The translations under genes were made by a program, and so were the position numbers. The notes under the pieces were generated by a model, which saw only the letters and a program-made list of their open reading frames with translations, made no database searches and was not told the origin of the DNA. Positions 49,131 through 61,819 of a stretch of 64,000 bases of DNA are shown here, in pieces (position 1 is the first letter of the stretch; each line of letters opens with the position of its first letter). Origin of the DNA: a bacterium D16-50 (GTDB taxonomy: Bacteria > Bacillota > Clostridia > Lachnospirales > Lachnospiraceae); NCBI GenBank assembly GCA_003612485.1, contig RAZA01000001.1:372001-436000 (forward strand), read 5' to 3'.

Positions 49131-52100
49131 TTATAATTCCTGTTCTTTTTTCTTTGCTAACCTCTGGCTGTCCCTATGGTTCCCGGCAATCCTGTCCTTT
49201 GCCTCTTTCAGCTTCCCAAGCACGGAAGGCTTCCTCGCTCCATCCGCAATCCGTGAAGCATCCGACACCCTTCCTGCATATGTGGCGGCTTTCCTCGGAC
49301 GGTCTGCCACATCCTGCACATTTTCCTCCATGCCCAACGCTTCCGATGGCCCTTTCTCGTCCATGTTCAGCAGGGCGTTTAATTCTGACAGGCGTTCCAT
49401 CTTCTCCGCCAGCTCTTCTTCCTTTGCAAACGGCTTCTCCACTTCCTCCTTTGCCGTGGCAAGCTGCTGCTGCACGGTTTCCAATTTCACTTCCGATTCC
49501 GCCAGCTTCTTCTCAATCCCGGAGAGTGCGTTGCTGATACGCTGCAGGTTTCCTAGCGGGTCTTTCCCCACTTCAATCTGGTAGCTGCACTGCCGCTTAA
49601 TCGTCAACTGGAAACTCTGGTTAAAGCTGTCGAAACTCGCAGACAGGGTAAACCCGTGGAACTCCCCGATCTGCCCGGCTGTTTTCACCGCTTTCAGTCC
49701 GGCACAGGCGGCAATGATCGCTGTGCCTGCTTCTTTCCGGTCAGTGTAAGTTTTTCCACCTATAATCATGGAGAAATCGTCTTTTTCCTTTTCTTTCTCT
49801 AAAAGCGGCTTTACCGCCTCCGCATCTGCCTTTAAGCCGGCAATCCGTTCCTTTAGTGCCGTAATCTTCACCGGGTAATTCCTTGCGATCTCCGTTTCCA
49901 GACGGTATTTCTGGCTGGTATGGTTTGCCTTCAAAAGCTTCAGCTTGCTTACCTGGATGTCGAGATCCATCTTCTCCTTAATATAGGGATTGCCCGTAGC
50001 CAGGGCTTTGATCTCCGCATAACTGAGCGCCGTATCGTCCACGTCCTCACAGGCCCGCACCGGGGATTTGCTCGTCATGATCTGGCTGATGAACTTCTGC
50101 TTATTCTCCAGGATCTGCCACATGTACGCATCGAATGTATTTTCGGTAACGTACCGGTAAATCTGCACCTTGTCATTCTGGTTCCCCTGACGAAGGATGC
50201 GGCCCTCCTGCTGCTCCAAATCGGCCGGTTTCCAGGGCGCATCCAAGTGGTGTAAAGCAACCAGCCTGTCCTGGATATTTGTCCCTGCGCCTAACTTTGG
50301 TGTGGAGCCGAGAAGGATACGCACCTGCCCGGAACGCACCTTAGAAAATAATTCCGCCTTTTTTGTTTCCGTCCCGGCTTCATGGATAAACGCCACTTCC
50401 TCCCTGGGGATTCCCTTCGCCACCAGCTTTTCCCTCACATCGTCATAGACATTGAACGTGCCGTCATTTTTCGGCGTAGACAGGTCGCAAAAAATTAATT
50501 GTGTCCCTTTATCTGCAGAAGTCTTTTCCCAAATGTCAAACGCATTATTTACACAGCGGTTGACCTTGCTTTCCCCCGCATCCGGCAGCATGTCATTGAT
50601 CAGCCTCTGATCCAGAGCGCATTTCCTTCCATCATTGGTAATCTTCAGCATATTATCGCATGACGGGTCTACATTCCCGGCACGGACAACCTCTGCCCGC
50701 TCTGCAAAGGAGCTGACCAGTTCCTGCTGTTCCTCACTCGGTTTCAGCACCTCATTGATATATTCCGCTTCGGGAACCGGGAGGTCAAGCATATCTGCTG
50801 TCTGAATATCGGCACTCTCTTTAAATAATGCAATCAATTCAGGGAGATTATAAAACCGGGCAAACCTTGTCTTTGCCCGGTATCCTGTGCCTTCAGGAGA
50901 AAGTTCTATACTTGTCACCGTCTCGCCAAAAGCCGCCGCCCAGGAATCAAAATGCCCCAGGCCCATCTTCTGGATTGTATCATACTGCAGATAACGCATG
51001 ATGGTATAAAGCTCTACCATACTATTCGACACGGGAGTTCCGGTTGCAAAGGTGACGCCCTTTCCTCCGGTCAGTTCATCCAGGTACTGGCACTTCATAA
51101 ACATATCGGAGCTTTTCTGTGCGTCTGTCTGCGCAATCCCGGCTACGTTCCGCATCTTTGTGTATAAAAACATATTTTTATAGTTGTGGCTCTCGTCTAC
51201 GAACAATCTGTCCACGCCTAGCTGCTCAAACGTCACCACATCATCCTTCCGGCTCTGGTCATTCAGCTTCGCAAGCCGTGCCTCTAAAGACTTCCTTGTC
51301 TTTTCCATCTGCTTAATGGTGTAGCGTGTGCCATCTTCCTCTGCCAACTCTGCGATCGCCGCCGTAATGTCGTTCATCTGGCGCTCTATACTAGCAATCT
51401 GCCGTTCCCTGGACAACGGAATCCGTTCAAACTGGCTATGCCCGATAATGATGGCATCGTACTCCCCTGTTGCGATACGGGAACAAAACTTCTTCCGGTT
51501 GGCAGGCTCAAAATCCTTTTTCGTTGCGACTAAGACATTTGCCCCCGGATACAGGCGCAGGAAATCACTGCCCCACTGCTCTGTCAAGTGGTTTGGCACA
51601 ACATAGAGGTTCTTCTGCGCCAGTCCAAGCCGCCTGCTCTCCATGCCGGCAGCAATCATTTGAAATGTCTTTCCAGCTCCCACGCAATGCGCAAGCAGTG
51701 TATTGTTTCCATATAAAATATGCGCCACCGCATTTTTCTGATGGGGCATCAATGTAATCTCCGGCGTCATGCCCACGAATTGGATATGGCTCCCGTCGTA
51801 TTCACGGGGACGGACACTGTTAAATAAATCGTTATATTTCCTGCACAAGTCCTCCCTCCGGTCAATGTCCCGGAAAATCCACTCCTTGAAGGCTTCCTTT
51901 ATCATTTCCTGCTTCTGCTGTGCAATCATAGTTTCTTTTTTATTCAAGACACGTTTTTCCTTGCCGTCCTCCACAACCGTATCAAAGATTTTTGTGTCTT
52001 TGAGATTCAGCGCATCTTCCAGCAGACGGTAAGCATTTGCCCGCTGTGTCCCATAGGTAGCTGTGACTAAGGAATTTCCATAGGAATCCGCACTTTTCCC

Positions 52101-55100
52101 GGAGATATTCCACTGGCCGTTAATTTTCGCATACTTCACGTCAATCTGGTTCCCTAAGAAATGCTTCGGCGTATGGAACAGCTCCCCCATGAACTCCGTG
52201 ATATAAGCCGGGTCTACCCAGGTTGCACCAAGCCGCACTTCAATCTCCGAAGCCTCCAGGTCTTTCGGCTGCACCCGTGTGAGTGCCTGCACATTGATTT
52301 CATATTCCGGATGGTTCTCCGCAAACTGCTTTGCGATTTCCAGTTTCTCACGGACATTTCCGGATAAATATTCATCCGAAGCCTCCCACTGGTCTGTCAG
52401 GGGATTTTTAAAGATTACCCCCGCCAGTTCCTCTGTGACTTCGGATTCTGTCTTTCCGGATAACTCCGCCATAAACGGCACGTCAACCTTTGCCCGCTCC
52501 CCGATAGAAACGGCAAGGGCTTCACTGGCAGTATCCACACTTGTCACGGGCACAGCTTTTCGGATTGTACGTTTCGTAAAAATATCCGCTTTCCGTTTCA
52601 GCTTTCCTTCTTCATCCACCAATTCCAAAGATGACAACAGGCAATAACTACTGTCCTGAGAAAATGCCCTGCGGTTGGCGTTACTGCTGATCAAGCCGTA
52701 CTGTGCAGTAAAGCGGTCATACTGCGTATTTAATTTCTGCTGCAGCACGGCAACTTCCGCATCGCTCCCGTCCTCCATCTGGCACTGCAAAAGCTCCTGC
52801 GTCAGATCCCGAAGCTCGATCATACCAAGCACACGCTCCGTCGTCATGGCGGGCAGCTCCATCCGGTTCATGACCGAATTTTCCCGGTAATACACTTTCC
52901 CATCCACGTTTGCAAAACTAAAATTCTTCACGGACGGGTCTGCCGGGATGGATGTCACCGTTTCCTCTAATTCCGAATCTTCCAGATCCATCTCCGTAAT
53001 CGTCCCCTGGATATGCTTCACTGCCTCCTTCAACTGCTCCGAGAGGACAGCGCCCGCTATCGGCCTCACCGTGGTTTCCTGCTTTCCATACTGTGTGCTT
53101 TCCGTGGTAAATTCCCCAAGCACCATCTCCGGATGTTCCGCAAAATAGGAATTGACCGTATATCCCTCTGGCGTCGTGCCAAGCTCCACCCAATCCGGCT
53201 GCTCTAAGGATGCCCTGTCTCGTTTCTGAAAAAATAAAATATCCGCCACTACGCTTGTCCCGGCATTCTTCTGGAACGCATTATTGGGAAGGCGGATTGC
53301 CCCAAGCAGATCTGCACGGTTGGCTATGTACTGGCGTACATTGGAACTCTGCTTGTCCATCGTGCCGCTGGATGTCACTACCGCCACCACGCCGCCCGGA
53401 CGTACCAAATCCAAGGATTTCGCTATAAAATAATCATGTATCATAAAGTTGTGCCGGTCATACCTCCGGTCTGCCACTTTATAAGCGCCGAACGGCACGT
53501 TGCCGATCACACAGTCAAAAAAGCTGTCCGGGTACTGTGCCGTTTCAAATCCCTGCACGGATATATTGTTTTTCTGGTAAAGCTGCTTCGCAATCTTCCC
53601 GGAAATGCTGTCAAGCTCCACGCCGTACATCTTTAAGCCGTCCATAGACTCCGGTACAAGCCCCATGAAATTTCCAACCCCGCAGGACGGTTCCAGCACG
53701 TTTCCCTGCTGTAACCCCATGTTCCCCAGAGCTTCATACATCGCCTTGATTACCGTAGGGGAAGTGTAGAACGCATTTAATGTGGATGCCCTTGCCTCCC
53801 GGTATTCCTCCGGTGTCAATGCTGCTTTCAGTTCCGCATACTCTGCCGCCCATGCTTCATTCCTATCGTCAAATGCTGCCGGGATGCCGCCCCATCCGAC
53901 GAAGCGTGATAAGGTTTCCTGTTCTTCCGGTGTGGCAAGACGGTTTTCCTGTTCCAGCGTTTTCAGGGTGAGGATTGCGTCCATATTGGCACGGAATTTC
54001 TGCTTCGGGCCTCCTGCGCCCAGATCATCATCGGTGATATGGAAATTAATCTTTTCCCTGCGTTCCTGTCCCGGTGTCGGCTCTCCTGTCCTGTTTCCCC
54101 TTCCTGCCTGCCCGGAAGTCTGCCTGGCGCTGCCGCTGCCAATCTGCCCGGTTCCATCCATCCCATCTACATCAACAGGCTCTAACGGGAGCCTCCGGTC
54201 TTTGCGGATATGGTTAATCTCTTCCGGGTTCATCACATGGTTCGTCAGGGGACTGATCTCATTCCCAAACGCCACCTGCTCATTGACGGCCATCCGCTCC
54301 ATCACGTCAGCGATCAACTGCATCTGCTCCGGAGGAAAATCCGGATTCAGCATCGGCACAAGGTTCAAACCCTTCTCCGCAGCTTCATAGATGACGTCCA
54401 CCTGCTCCGGCGAGAAATCATCCAGATATACGTCTGCTTCCTCCATTGCCAGAAACAGCCGGTTTTCAATCAGGTCATATTCCTCAGAATCCAGTTCTTC
54501 CGCTTTTGTTTCCGCCCCATCCTGTAACTGCCTTGTCTGTTCTGTCACTGCCTGCTGGCTTTCCTTATCCATATTCAGCAGATCCGGCACAGGATATTCC
54601 TGTTCATAAACAGAACGGACAAACCATGCCGGCTCACTCCGGAAGATCGGGTAACGTGCCTCCTTTGCCATCGTCATATCCTGCAGGCTTGCCGTCCCGT
54701 TTACAAAATCTACAGAATCCACCCGGAATTCCCGGCTGTCCATATGGATAACGGCATTCAGCGGAAGATAGTCTGCACCTTTGAAATATTCCAGGCTATG
54801 ATGCAGTCCATCCTCCCCCTGCCCTGCAAGGAAAATATTTTCTCCTTTTCCCCATAGTTCCCTTATAGATTCCGCAAATCGTTCTCTCCCAAGTCTGCTC
54901 CTGTCAACCGACAGGCCCTCCCCGACAAGGATTTCTGTAATGCCATTGCCAAGTATCTCGGAAACACGTTTCGCATCTTCCCCATAAAAATCAAAATGCC
55001 CATCCCGTTCAAAACCGACCAGCGCATCCGGATGCATCTCCTTGAACGCATTGTATTCGTCTGCAGCCTTTATATCTAAGGAATCTGCAGTAATATTTTT

Positions 55101-58100
55101 TTCAGGCGTTTCCTGCCCTGGAATTGCTGTTTCTTTATCCTGCTGTAAAAGAGGGATAAATTCCCCTACATATTCAAACAGTTCATGCTCTCCCGGAAGG
55201 TAATTTTTCCCTGTTTCCACACACCGGAAAACATCTGCTGTTTTATTGGGGCTTGCTTCATAAAAACCGCTATGTGAATAAGGATGCTGCCCATCCTCAT
55301 AATCAGATATGCCAAGCCCGTTATGTGACACAGTTTTCTTGATAACTTCTTTTGTGTCAAAATTCTCCGGCAGTTTCCCGGCCGCTTCAAAATGGAATCC
55401 GTCATATTCAAATATAGGCGATAATTCTTGTGCTTTGTCCGGTTCCGATGGCTTTATTTCCTCTGATGCTTTGGAAATTTCTGTTTCCTGCACAGTTTCC
55501 AGTGTCTCTACCGGAAACGCCGCAATCTCCTGTAATTCCGCTTCCACGGCCATGCCCTGTACCCATTCCGGTGCTTCCGGGTCATTTTCATGCAAAGAAA
55601 TGGCGTCCCGGCTGTCCACAAGGTAATCCTGGTATGTCCTCTGGAAAATATCTTCCGCCATAAAGTCCCGGAAATTATCCCAATTCTCATAAGCCCCCGC
55701 CATCACAGGAGCTGTTTCCCCGTTTCGCACCATCAGATTGTCCAATTCTTCCTGGACAATATCATATGCCATATCTTCATCTACATCCCTGGAACGGATC
55801 ACGTCATAAACTGCGCTGCTTTTGATTACCGCAAGGGCAGTGTACAGACATTCCTTATAAATACATCGGGAATCTTTCTGTAATGGACTGTTTCCTGCTC
55901 TCAGATGGTCGTTGAGCGGACTTTCCGCAAGCAACTGGTCATACTGTTTCTGCGGAATTACCCGCCCTGCAATGGCACGGTTCTCCATATCAATCAGGTA
56001 TACATCATAATCATTTGTCCGTTCGACCTGGTATAGATGGTTCTTTTCAAGATAAATAAACTGGCCAGACATGCGGCTGTATAATTTCTGCGGCTCTGAT
56101 ATGTCCTCTTTCTCTTTCTGGACTTCCGGCTCTTTTTTCTTAGATTCTGCACTTTTCTGTTTTTTCGGCTTTGCAGGTTCGGGCTTTGGTTCTGGTTCGG
56201 AGTCTCCCATAAAATCAAACAAGGATAGCTGTCTGCCATTCTCTATCCGGACTTCCTCTTTTTTCCTCTCCGGGAAAATTGTATATGTCCCCTCTACATA
56301 TCCATGAATGTCCGTCAATATCTGCGCCTTTTCCTCATAGCCTTCAAAATCCAACGGCAGTGTGGCAAAGGCAGCGTCCATGTCTGATAAAAGCTGTTCT
56401 GCCGTATCAGGATTCTCCAATAAAAGCGGCACTTCCTTCCGGGCTTCCTCATGCAGAAAATTATCTGTAAACGGGCGCACGATCTCATCCGGCATATGGT
56501 AATAAAAATGGATAACCCTGCCCGCCATCCGCTCCCGTTCATAATCGGGCATTCTGGAATAATCCGACGGCTTCAGGAAATTTTCATTCTCAATCAATGC
56601 TGCAACCCGTTTTGCCACCTTCGGCCATTTTAGCAGGATTTCCACCTCTGGATTCGAGAAAGAGCCTTTCGCAAGTTTCAATCCTTTCCCACTATAATCT
56701 GCATGGGAATTGTCCGCCCCGGACAGCGCATGGCTGCATCCGCCTATCCCATATCTTTCCTTGATAAAATCCGCTTTTTCTTTATCCGTTTTATCCTGAA
56801 TGAAAAACGCATAAGTAGCCAGACGTCCATCCGAATATGCACCGCCGCCCTGCAAAAATGCGTCAATCTCATCCTCCGTAATGAAAACCGGGTGTTCCTC
56901 CCATGCAAAACCTTCCCTCGCCTGGAAAGGCACCGCTTCCCTTGCAAATTTCTGGAATTGTGCCAGCACCCTCGGAGGATTGTATAATTGGAAGCGCATA
57001 ATCCCATGATCTTCCTCATACGCCTCCGAAAGCCCTTCCAGTCGTTCTATGAGATCAGACAAATATTCCGGCTGTACGATCAGTTCTTTTAGCTTCTCTA
57101 CTGTCCCCGGAAAACCGCCCCGGAAAATCTCCACATCCTCAAACACAAGCTCAGCAACCCCTTCCGCCATATCCTGATGCATGAAGGCAAGCACACTGGC
57201 ATGTTCTTTTAGGGCGTTATCTCTTGCAGCGTCCAGCACCACCTGGGGCGCATATTCCCCCTGTTTCAGTAACTGGTGGATACGTCCACTCACATCTTCC
57301 CAAGATAAAAATGCCTTATCCAGAATCCGGTCCGTCACCGTATGACCTACGGCAATCTGCATCCCCAGCTCGTCATACCAGACAGAATACTCCTTACCGC
57401 CGATTGTCAGGCCGATACCGCCCCTGCCGTATTCCCTGCGGACAAATTCCGTATATTCCTCCGGCTCCTGGTCAGTCATAAAATTATAGATGATGCGTAG
57501 CTGGCTCCCATCTTTGTTGCCGCCGTTCCGTAAAACTTCATCTATCACATCTGCAGGAATCGCAACCTCCCCGGCATACAGCGCCTGCATCCGTTCCTCA
57601 ATCTTCCGTTTCTGCTGCTCCACAGTCGGAAAATCGGGCAAAGATAAAGCAGAGGCTTCTATTTCCTCTGCTTCACTCAGATCCTGTTCTGTTGTTTCCT
57701 CATTTAACTGTATACCAATTCCTTCAAGATGCTCTCTTCCGCCATTGCTGTCAGTCCATTCATATGCGCCACCCACGCCATCTGGTCTTTCTCCTTGTCC
57801 GGGGCCGGGTATTTCAGAAGCAGCCCTTTCATCAGGGTTTCCATCCTCTCCGTCGCTGCCTTCTCGATCTCCATCAGGTGATTGTCCAGTTTCCCCGACA
57901 TCATCATGCTCTGGTACCATCCCTTCCGGTTCTCCTTCAGGTATGTCCGGCGCAGCATCCCGTACTTCCCGATTGTCACCTCCGGCTCCTCTATCGTCAG
58001 GTTCGGGAACAGGTAATCCCCTTTGCGGTGGTAAGTCAGTTCCATGCTCATTTCCTCCTTCTCTGTTATTACTTTCACGCTTTAAAGTGTTAAATTCATT

Positions 58101-58895
58101 ATAACCGATTCCATTCTCTTTTGCAACCGATTTCTGGGATTCTTCTATCAGAATCCTCCGCACCGTCCGTCCAATGTCCACAAGGACAGGCTCTACAAGC
58201 TGGCTTACGGCATTTCCCAGGAATGTAAGGACAGGCAGCGCATTATAATCGGTGATCCCGGAAAAATCTTCTTCCTCCAGGTACTCCATCGGGTCAAGGC
58301 CGCAGCGGACAGCCAGCGTATAAAAAGCGCTGTCCATTAGAAGCCTCCGGAACTCCACCCAGACCGTATCCTCGTCCAGCCCCTCTAAAAATGTCCCTTC
58401 CGTTTCATACAGAAGGCCGTCCATCGCTTCCTCCAGGTTTTCCCCCGTCAACTGGTAAGCGATGGCGGACAATGCAAAGGAGAGGTCTGCCGTATCACCC
58501 TCGGCCAGCCCGTAAGCGTCTGCCAGATGGTCAAGCACAGCTTCCTTCTGTCCGTCCTCAATCCTCCACAGGTTCGGCGTCCTCCCGCCACGCACCATAT
58601 GGGTATCGGAAATATCGAATACATATCGAAGCCTCCGCCTCGGCCCGGTATCGTCGATCAGAGCAATCCCCTTTGCCCCACGGTTTACCCACCGGTTCAT
58701 TTTTTCATTCCACAGCTCCAGCGACGCACAGGCTGTCGCATCCGGGCGCTGTGCATGGATTAAAAGCGTATCCGGGAAAGAATAACGGTATAACTTCGCC
58801 GCCGTATCCAGATACTTCATCCAGTCCCGTGGCGAGCTGGTGACAGCCTTTGCCTCATACTCCGCAAGCCCACGGATTTCATTTATCATTGCCAT
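49131..58895 (-). CDS. Giant LtrC-like protein: DNA methylase and SNF2-type helicase fusion
   Basis: A 3,254-residue protein typical of Tn1549-like ICEs. Residues 1-110 resemble an ArdC-like region ([30 protein letters not shown]). Residues 283-397 are a Pro/Gly/Asp-rich linker that overlaps tnpV in another frame. Two similar ICE modules follow (about 470-560 and 690-780). Near 1630-1900 is an N6-adenine methylase ([16 protein letters not shown], motif GNVPFGAY). The helicase occupies about 2380-2960 (Walker [33 protein letters not shown]). It may protect and process transferred DNA. ATG 58895 has GGAGGG six bases upstream. Confidence 0.92.
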   Translation of the reverse strand: MAMINEIRGLAEYEAKAVTSSPRDWMKYLDTAAKLYRYSFPDTLLIHAQRPDATACASLELWNEKMNRWVNRGAKGIALIDDTGPRRRLRYVFDISDTHMVRGGRTPNLWRIEDGQKEAVLDHLADAYGLAEGDTADLSFALSAIAYQLTGENLEEAMDGLLYETEGTFLEGLDEDTVWVEFRRLLMDSAFYTLAVRCGLDPMEYLEEEDFSGITDYNALPVLTFLGNAVSQLVEPVLVDIGRTVRRILIEESQKSVAKENGIGYNEFNTLKRESNNREGGNEHGTDLPPQRGLPVPEPDDRGAGGDNREVRDAAPDIPEGEPEGMVPEHDDVGETGQSPDGDREGSDGEDGNPDERAASEIPGPGQGERPDGVGGAYEWTDSNGGREHLEGIGIQLNEETTEQDLSEAEEIEASALSLPDFPTVEQQKRKIEERMQALYAGEVAIPADVIDEVLRNGGNKDGSQLRIIYNFMTDQEPEEYTEFVRREYGRGGIGLTIGGKEYSVWYDELGMQIAVGHTVTDRILDKAFLSWEDVSGRIHQLLKQGEYAPQVVLDAARDNALKEHASVLAFMHQDMAEGVAELVFEDVEIFRGGFPGTVEKLKELIVQPEYLSDLIERLEGLSEAYEEDHGIMRFQLYNPPRVLAQFQKFAREAVPFQAREGFAWEEHPVFITEDEIDAFLQGGGAYSDGRLATYAFFIQDKTDKEKADFIKERYGIGGCSHALSGADNSHADYSGKGLKLAKGSFSNPEVEILLKWPKVAKRVAALIENENFLKPSDYSRMPDYERERMAGRVIHFYYHMPDEIVRPFTDNFLHEEARKEVPLLLENPDTAEQLLSDMDAAFATLPLDFEGYEEKAQILTDIHGYVEGTYTIFPERKKEEVRIENGRQLSLFDFMGDSEPEPKPEPAKPKKQKSAESKKKEPEVQKEKEDISEPQKLYSRMSGQFIYLEKNHLYQVERTNDYDVYLIDMENRAIAGRVIPQKQYDQLLAESPLNDHLRAGNSPLQKDSRCIYKECLYTALAVIKSSAVYDVIRSRDVDEDMAYDIVQEELDNLMVRNGETAPVMAGAYENWDNFRDFMAEDIFQRTYQDYLVDSRDAISLHENDPEAPEWVQGMAVEAELQEIAAFPVETLETVQETEISKASEEIKPSEPDKAQELSPIFEYDGFHFEAAGKLPENFDTKEVIKKTVSHNGLGISDYEDGQHPYSHSGFYEASPNKTADVFRCVETGKNYLPGEHELFEYVGEFIPLLQQDKETAIPGQETPEKNITADSLDIKAADEYNAFKEMHPDALVGFERDGHFDFYGEDAKRVSEILGNGITEILVGEGLSVDRSRLGRERFAESIRELWGKGENIFLAGQGEDGLHHSLEYFKGADYLPLNAVIHMDSREFRVDSVDFVNGTASLQDMTMAKEARYPIFRSEPAWFVRSVYEQEYPVPDLLNMDKESQQAVTEQTRQLQDGAETKAEELDSEEYDLIENRLFLAMEEADVYLDDFSPEQVDVIYEAAEKGLNLVPMLNPDFPPEQMQLIADVMERMAVNEQVAFGNEISPLTNHVMNPEEINHIRKDRRLPLEPVDVDGMDGTGQIGSGSARQTSGQAGRGNRTGEPTPGQERREKINFHITDDDLGAGGPKQKFRANMDAILTLKTLEQENRLATPEEQETLSRFVGWGGIPAAFDDRNEAWAAEYAELKAALTPEEYREARASTLNAFYTSPTVIKAMYEALGNMGLQQGNVLEPSCGVGNFMGLVPESMDGLKMYGVELDSISGKIAKQLYQKNNISVQGFETAQYPDSFFDCVIGNVPFGAYKVADRRYDRHNFMIHDYFIAKSLDLVRPGGVVAVVTSSGTMDKQSSNVRQYIANRADLLGAIRLPNNAFQKNAGTSVVADILFFQKRDRASLEQPDWVELGTTPEGYTVNSYFAEHPEMVLGEFTTESTQYGKQETTVRPIAGAVLSEQLKEAVKHIQGTITEMDLEDSELEETVTSIPADPSVKNFSFANVDGKVYYRENSVMNRMELPAMTTERVLGMIELRDLTQELLQCQMEDGSDAEVAVLQQKLNTQYDRFTAQYGLISSNANRRAFSQDSSYCLLSSLELVDEEGKLKRKADIFTKRTIRKAVPVTSVDTASEALAVSIGERAKVDVPFMAELSGKTESEVTEELAGVIFKNPLTDQWEASDEYLSGNVREKLEIAKQFAENHPEYEINVQALTRVQPKDLEASEIEVRLGATWVDPAYITEFMGELFHTPKHFLGNQIDVKYAKINGQWNISGKSADSYGNSLVTATYGTQRANAYRLLEDALNLKDTKIFDTVVEDGKEKRVLNKKETMIAQQKQEMIKEAFKEWIFRDIDRREDLCRKYNDLFNSVRPREYDGSHIQFVGMTPEITLMPHQKNAVAHILYGNNTLLAHCVGAGKTFQMIAAGMESRRLGLAQKNLYVVPNHLTEQWGSDFLRLYPGANVLVATKKDFEPANRKKFCSRIATGEYDAIIIGHSQFERIPLSRERQIASIERQMNDITAAIAELAEEDGTRYTIKQMEKTRKSLEARLAKLNDQSRKDDVVTFEQLGVDRLFVDESHNYKNMFLYTKMRNVAGIAQTDAQKSSDMFMKCQYLDELTGGKGVTFATGTPVSNSMVELYTIMRYLQYDTIQKMGLGHFDSWAAAFGETVTSIELSPEGTGYRAKTRFARFYNLPELIALFKESADIQTADMLDLPVPEAEYINEVLKPSEEQQELVSSFAERAEVVRAGNVDPSCDNMLKITNDGRKCALDQRLINDMLPDAGESKVNRCVNNAFDIWEKTSADKGTQLIFCDLSTPKNDGTFNVYDDVREKLVAKGIPREEVAFIHEAGTETKKAELFSKVRSGQVRILLGSTPKLGAGTNIQDRLVALHHLDAPWKPADLEQQEGRILRQGNQNDKVQIYRYVTENTFDAYMWQILENKQKFISQIMTSKSPVRACEDVDDTALSYAEIKALATGNPYIKEKMDLDIQVSKLKLLKANHTSQKYRLETEIARNYPVKITALKERIAGLKADAEAVKPLLEKEKEKDDFSMIIGGKTYTDRKEAGTAIIAACAGLKAVKTAGQIGEFHGFTLSASFDSFNQSFQLTIKRQCSYQIEVGKDPLGNLQRISNALSGIEKKLAESEVKLETVQQQLATAKEEVEKPFAKEEELAEKMERLSELNALLNMDEKGPSEALGMEENVQDVADRPRKAATYAGRVSDASRIADGARKPSVLGKLKEAKDRIAGNHRDSQRLAKKKEQEL
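57704..58045 (-). CDS. tnpV: TnpV-family protein encoded inside the giant gene in another frame
   Basis: A 113-residue protein: [20 protein letters not shown], then [49 protein letters not shown] and [18 protein letters not shown]. This matches the TnpV transposon protein family. It is read on the same strand as the 3,254-residue gene but in a different frame, over the codons of its linker (residues 283-397). ATG 58045 has its own AAGGAGG eight bases upstream, and an ATG at 58051 is an alternative. The overlap in a low-complexity linker suggests tnpV is the older reading. Its function is unknown. Confidence 0.8.
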   Translation of the reverse strand: MELTYHRKGDYLFPNLTIEEPEVTIGKYGMLRRTYLKENRKGWYQSMMMSGKLDNHLMEIEKAATERMETLMKGLLLKYPAPDKEKDQMAWVAHMNGLTAMAEESILKELVYS

Positions 58896-58970
58896 ATATA
58901 CCCTCCGTATCAAATCCTGTCCTTTGTGTCCGGCAGAAAATCACTCTGCCAGACAGGACAGCATATATTA

Positions 58971-61082
58971 TTATTTTCCCGTGCCTTTCCCTTTGCCCTT
59001 TTTCTTCGGAAATTCCAGGCTAAAATTAACACGTCCATCCTCCACATTCATCAACAAATCCGCCGTAAAGGTTCTCCCTGTTTTCTGTGAATAGAGATCC
59101 TTCACATGGGTACGCCCTTTCTCCAGTAAATCCACCGCCATTCCTTTATCCACCAGCTTTTTCATACTGGAAAGATAGCGGTTCTCCTTCCACAAGGAGA
59201 AGGAGCATTCCCGGCTGCTGCAGTAAAAATTCTTCTTCCCCTCATACACAGGATTTCCGCATACCGGGCAGGTTCCAATGCTTTCCCTCTGACGGAAGCG
59301 GCTCTGTTCCTCCCCGGATATTGTGCTGCACCCTTCTAACACCGTATCAATCAGGTCTGTAATCTCCTGCAGGAACTTACGGCTGTCCATCTGCCCTTTT
59401 TCCATCAAAAGCAGCTTATTTTCCCACTCCGCAGTCATAGCGGCAGATTTCAGATATTCCGGCAGTACAGCAATCAGTTCTTTCCCATCTTCCGTAGGTA
59501 AAATCTGTTTCCCACTTCGCTTTGCATAACCGGAAGAAACCAGCTTTTCTATGATAGATGCCCTGGTTGCCGGAGTGCCAAGCCCTTTTTTCTCCGTGCC
59601 TTCCTCAAAATCCTGATTCCCTGCCCGCTCCATTGCGGCAAGCAGCGTATCCTCACTGTATGCTTTCGGCGGGGCTGTGTAGTGCCTGCTGCTTTCGGCC
59701 CGGATTTCTGCAATCTCCATTCCCTCATGCAGCCCTTCCGGAATAGAAACCGAATCATCTGCACTGTTTTTATCCTGTGATTTCCCTTTCTGCACGGCAT
59801 TACGGAAGGCATCCTCGATCCCCTTAAACCCAGGCTGGACTTTTGCCTTCCCCTTTGCGAAAAACTTATGCCCTTCACACTGCACCGTGACGGCTATTTC
59901 CTCATAAATGCATTCTCCGGATACGGCCTGCGCCAGACGCTGCCCAATCAGGAGGAAGATATTGCGCTGCCGTTCCGTTAATTCCTCAAAATCCTGCTCT
60001 AATGCCTCTTTTGTCGGCAACAGGGCATGATGGTCGGAAACTTTATCATTATTGATAATGCGCCCTACATTCTTTCCAATAGGTTCTCCCTGTAAGAAAG
60101 GCAGCAACTCCGGCAACAGTTCCAACAAATCCAAAGCTGTCTGTTCCATGTCCGCCGTAATATACTGGCTGTCCGTCCGGGGATAGGTCACTAACCTTGC
60201 TTCATATAGTTCCTGCAGCTCCCGCAGTGTTTCCTGCGCCGTATATCCAAAGAAACGGTTTGCTTCCCTCTGCAGCGTAGTGAGGTCATAGAGCTTTGGC
60301 GGCAGGTTCTTTTTTTTATTTTTTTCCACTTTGGAAATGACTGCAGATTTCCCATTGCATGTTTCAGCAAGAGCAATGCTTTCCGCTTCGTCTTTGATAT
60401 TTCCCGATACAGCACGAATCCCATCCCCCTCAACCGTCACCTTATAATAGGCTTCCTTCACAAAACCGTCGATGGCATCCTGCCGTTCCACTAACATTGC
60501 CAGTGTCGGCGTCTGGACACGCCCCACCGTCAGCTGTTTATAATATTTTGTGGTAAACGCCCTGGTTGCGTTCATCCCGATCAGCCAGTCCGCCTTTGCC
60601 CTGCACACGGAGGCTTCACAGAGGTTCTCATATTCTTTTCCATCTTTCATACTGGCAAACCCTTCCCGGATTGCACTGTCCTCCATCGAGCTGATCCACA
60701 GCCGTTTTACCGGAATTTTGCTGCCCGAAAGGTCATAGACACGCTTGAAGATCAGTTCCCCTTCCCGGCCTGCGTCACAGGCATTGACTACATAATCCAG
60801 GTCATTCCGGTTCAGCAGCTTTTTTAAGACTGCAAACTGCTTTTTCTTATCTTTCGCAACCGATAATTCCCACCTCTCCGGCACAATGGGGAGGTCTGCA
60901 AACTCCCATTTTTCATATCTGGAATCATAAAATTCCGGGGAAACATACCCTGCCAGATGCCCCAGGCACCAGCTTACAATACAGCCCTTTCCTGCTAAAT
61001 AGCCGTCCTCACGCTCCCCGGCAGAAAGGACTTTCGCCAATGCCTGGGATACGCTCGGTTTCTCTGCAATCACTAAAAACAT
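58971..61082 (-). CDS. topB: DNA topoisomerase III
   Basis: A 703-residue type IA topoisomerase of ICE type. The TOPRIM domain opens MFLVIAEKPSVSQALAKVLS and has NACDAGREGELIFKRVY. The active-site tyrosine is in ARLVTYPRTDSQYI (about residue 300). Typical core text includes MNATRAFTTKYYKQLTVGRV and GLGTPATRASIIEKLVSSGY. A zinc-ribbon-like C-terminus (CPVCGNPVYEGKKNFYCSSR) is present. It would relieve or decatenate DNA during transfer. It precedes the giant helicase gene by 75 bp, and its start shares one base with the stop of the CD1107-like gene. Confidence 0.95.
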   Translation of the reverse strand: MFLVIAEKPSVSQALAKVLSAGEREDGYLAGKGCIVSWCLGHLAGYVSPEFYDSRYEKWEFADLPIVPERWELSVAKDKKKQFAVLKKLLNRNDLDYVVNACDAGREGELIFKRVYDLSGSKIPVKRLWISSMEDSAIREGFASMKDGKEYENLCEASVCRAKADWLIGMNATRAFTTKYYKQLTVGRVQTPTLAMLVERQDAIDGFVKEAYYKVTVEGDGIRAVSGNIKDEAESIALAETCNGKSAVISKVEKNKKKNLPPKLYDLTTLQREANRFFGYTAQETLRELQELYEARLVTYPRTDSQYITADMEQTALDLLELLPELLPFLQGEPIGKNVGRIINNDKVSDHHALLPTKEALEQDFEELTERQRNIFLLIGQRLAQAVSGECIYEEIAVTVQCEGHKFFAKGKAKVQPGFKGIEDAFRNAVQKGKSQDKNSADDSVSIPEGLHEGMEIAEIRAESSRHYTAPPKAYSEDTLLAAMERAGNQDFEEGTEKKGLGTPATRASIIEKLVSSGYAKRSGKQILPTEDGKELIAVLPEYLKSAAMTAEWENKLLLMEKGQMDSRKFLQEITDLIDTVLEGCSTISGEEQSRFRQRESIGTCPVCGNPVYEGKKNFYCSSRECSFSLWKENRYLSSMKKLVDKGMAVDLLEKGRTHVKDLYSQKTGRTFTADLLMNVEDGRVNFSLEFPKKKGKGKGTGK

Positions 61083-61819
61083 TATTCATCCTCCCCTTCA
61101 TCATCCGAACGGTCCTGATCTTCATTGATGTATGCGCCGCCATCGTAAAATTCCAGATCCTCTCCGTCTGCTTCTTCCTCATCCTGACGTGGTTTTACCA
61201 CTTTAAAATAATAAAAGCCGCCGATGCCGCCAGCCAAAAGCACGACCACCGCAAGCAAAGCGCCCGTATTCATGCCGCCTTTCTTTTCTTCCGGTTCTTC
61301 CTCTGTTTCCGGTTCATCCGGCACAGAGGTTTTTTCTGTCTCCGGGATAACTACGGAAGGCTGCTCTGCTTCCGGCTTTGCTTCTGTTTCCCCGATAAAC
61401 TCTGCCAGGTCATCTTCATCAATCATGGACAGCATATAGACATTCTCCGTATTATTAGAGCGGTCTAATACCATGAAAAAGGTATTCCCGTTCTTTGTCT
61501 GGATGGTTAAAAACTGCTTGCTTTCATCATCTTCCATATCATCCACCAACTGCCCGTTCCCAGGCACAGAGAAGGGCGTCCCCTGCACCCTGCCCTGTGA
61601 TTCTTCCTCCTCTGTCCATTCCGTGTCTGACGGCTCCTCTGTAATAGGCGCATCTTCGGTATCTTCCGTTTCCACGCTGATATTCCCAGTGACGGTTCCT
61701 GTGCCTGTATCTGCCTGCTCCGCACCTCCTGTATAGGCAAATGCAGGCATGGACGCAGAGAACAGCATCCCCACAGCCATTGTAACCACCATCAGATATT
61801 TTTTAATTTTTGTTTTCAT
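61082..61819 (-). CDS. CD1107-family (DUF4366) membrane protein
   Basis: A 245-residue surface protein. It has a signal peptide (KKYLMVVTMAVGMLFSASMPAFA), an acidic Thr/Glu-rich linker, and the DUF4366 core (QFLTIQTKNGNTFFMVLDRS, NTENVYMLSMIDEDDLAEFI). A C-terminal membrane helix (GALLAVVVLLAGGIGGFYYF) is followed by a cytoplasmic acidic tail. It is a standard part of Tn1549-like transfer regions, and probably belongs to the envelope-spanning transfer apparatus. ATG 61819 is nine bases from GGAAGG. It overlaps the DUF4315-like gene. Confidence 0.9.
   Translation of the reverse strand: MKTKIKKYLMVVTMAVGMLFSASMPAFAYTGGAEQADTGTGTVTGNISVETEDTEDAPITEEPSDTEWTEEEESQGRVQGTPFSVPGNGQLVDDMEDDESKQFLTIQTKNGNTFFMVLDRSNNTENVYMLSMIDEDDLAEFIGETEAKPEAEQPSVVIPETEKTSVPDEPETEEEPEEKKGGMNTGALLAVVVLLAGGIGGFYYFKVVKPRQDEEEADGEDLEFYDGGAYINEDQDRSDDEGEDE

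Noticed and set aside
55166..55411. Minus-strand frames inside the giant gene in other frames, besides tnpV
   Set aside because: They lack ribosome sites and known motifs; only tnpV combines a family match with a Shine-Dalgarno.
57490..58104. A 204-codon plus-strand frame inside the giant gene
   Set aside because: Ser/Pro-rich antisense artefact of the linker/tnpV region; no start signal.
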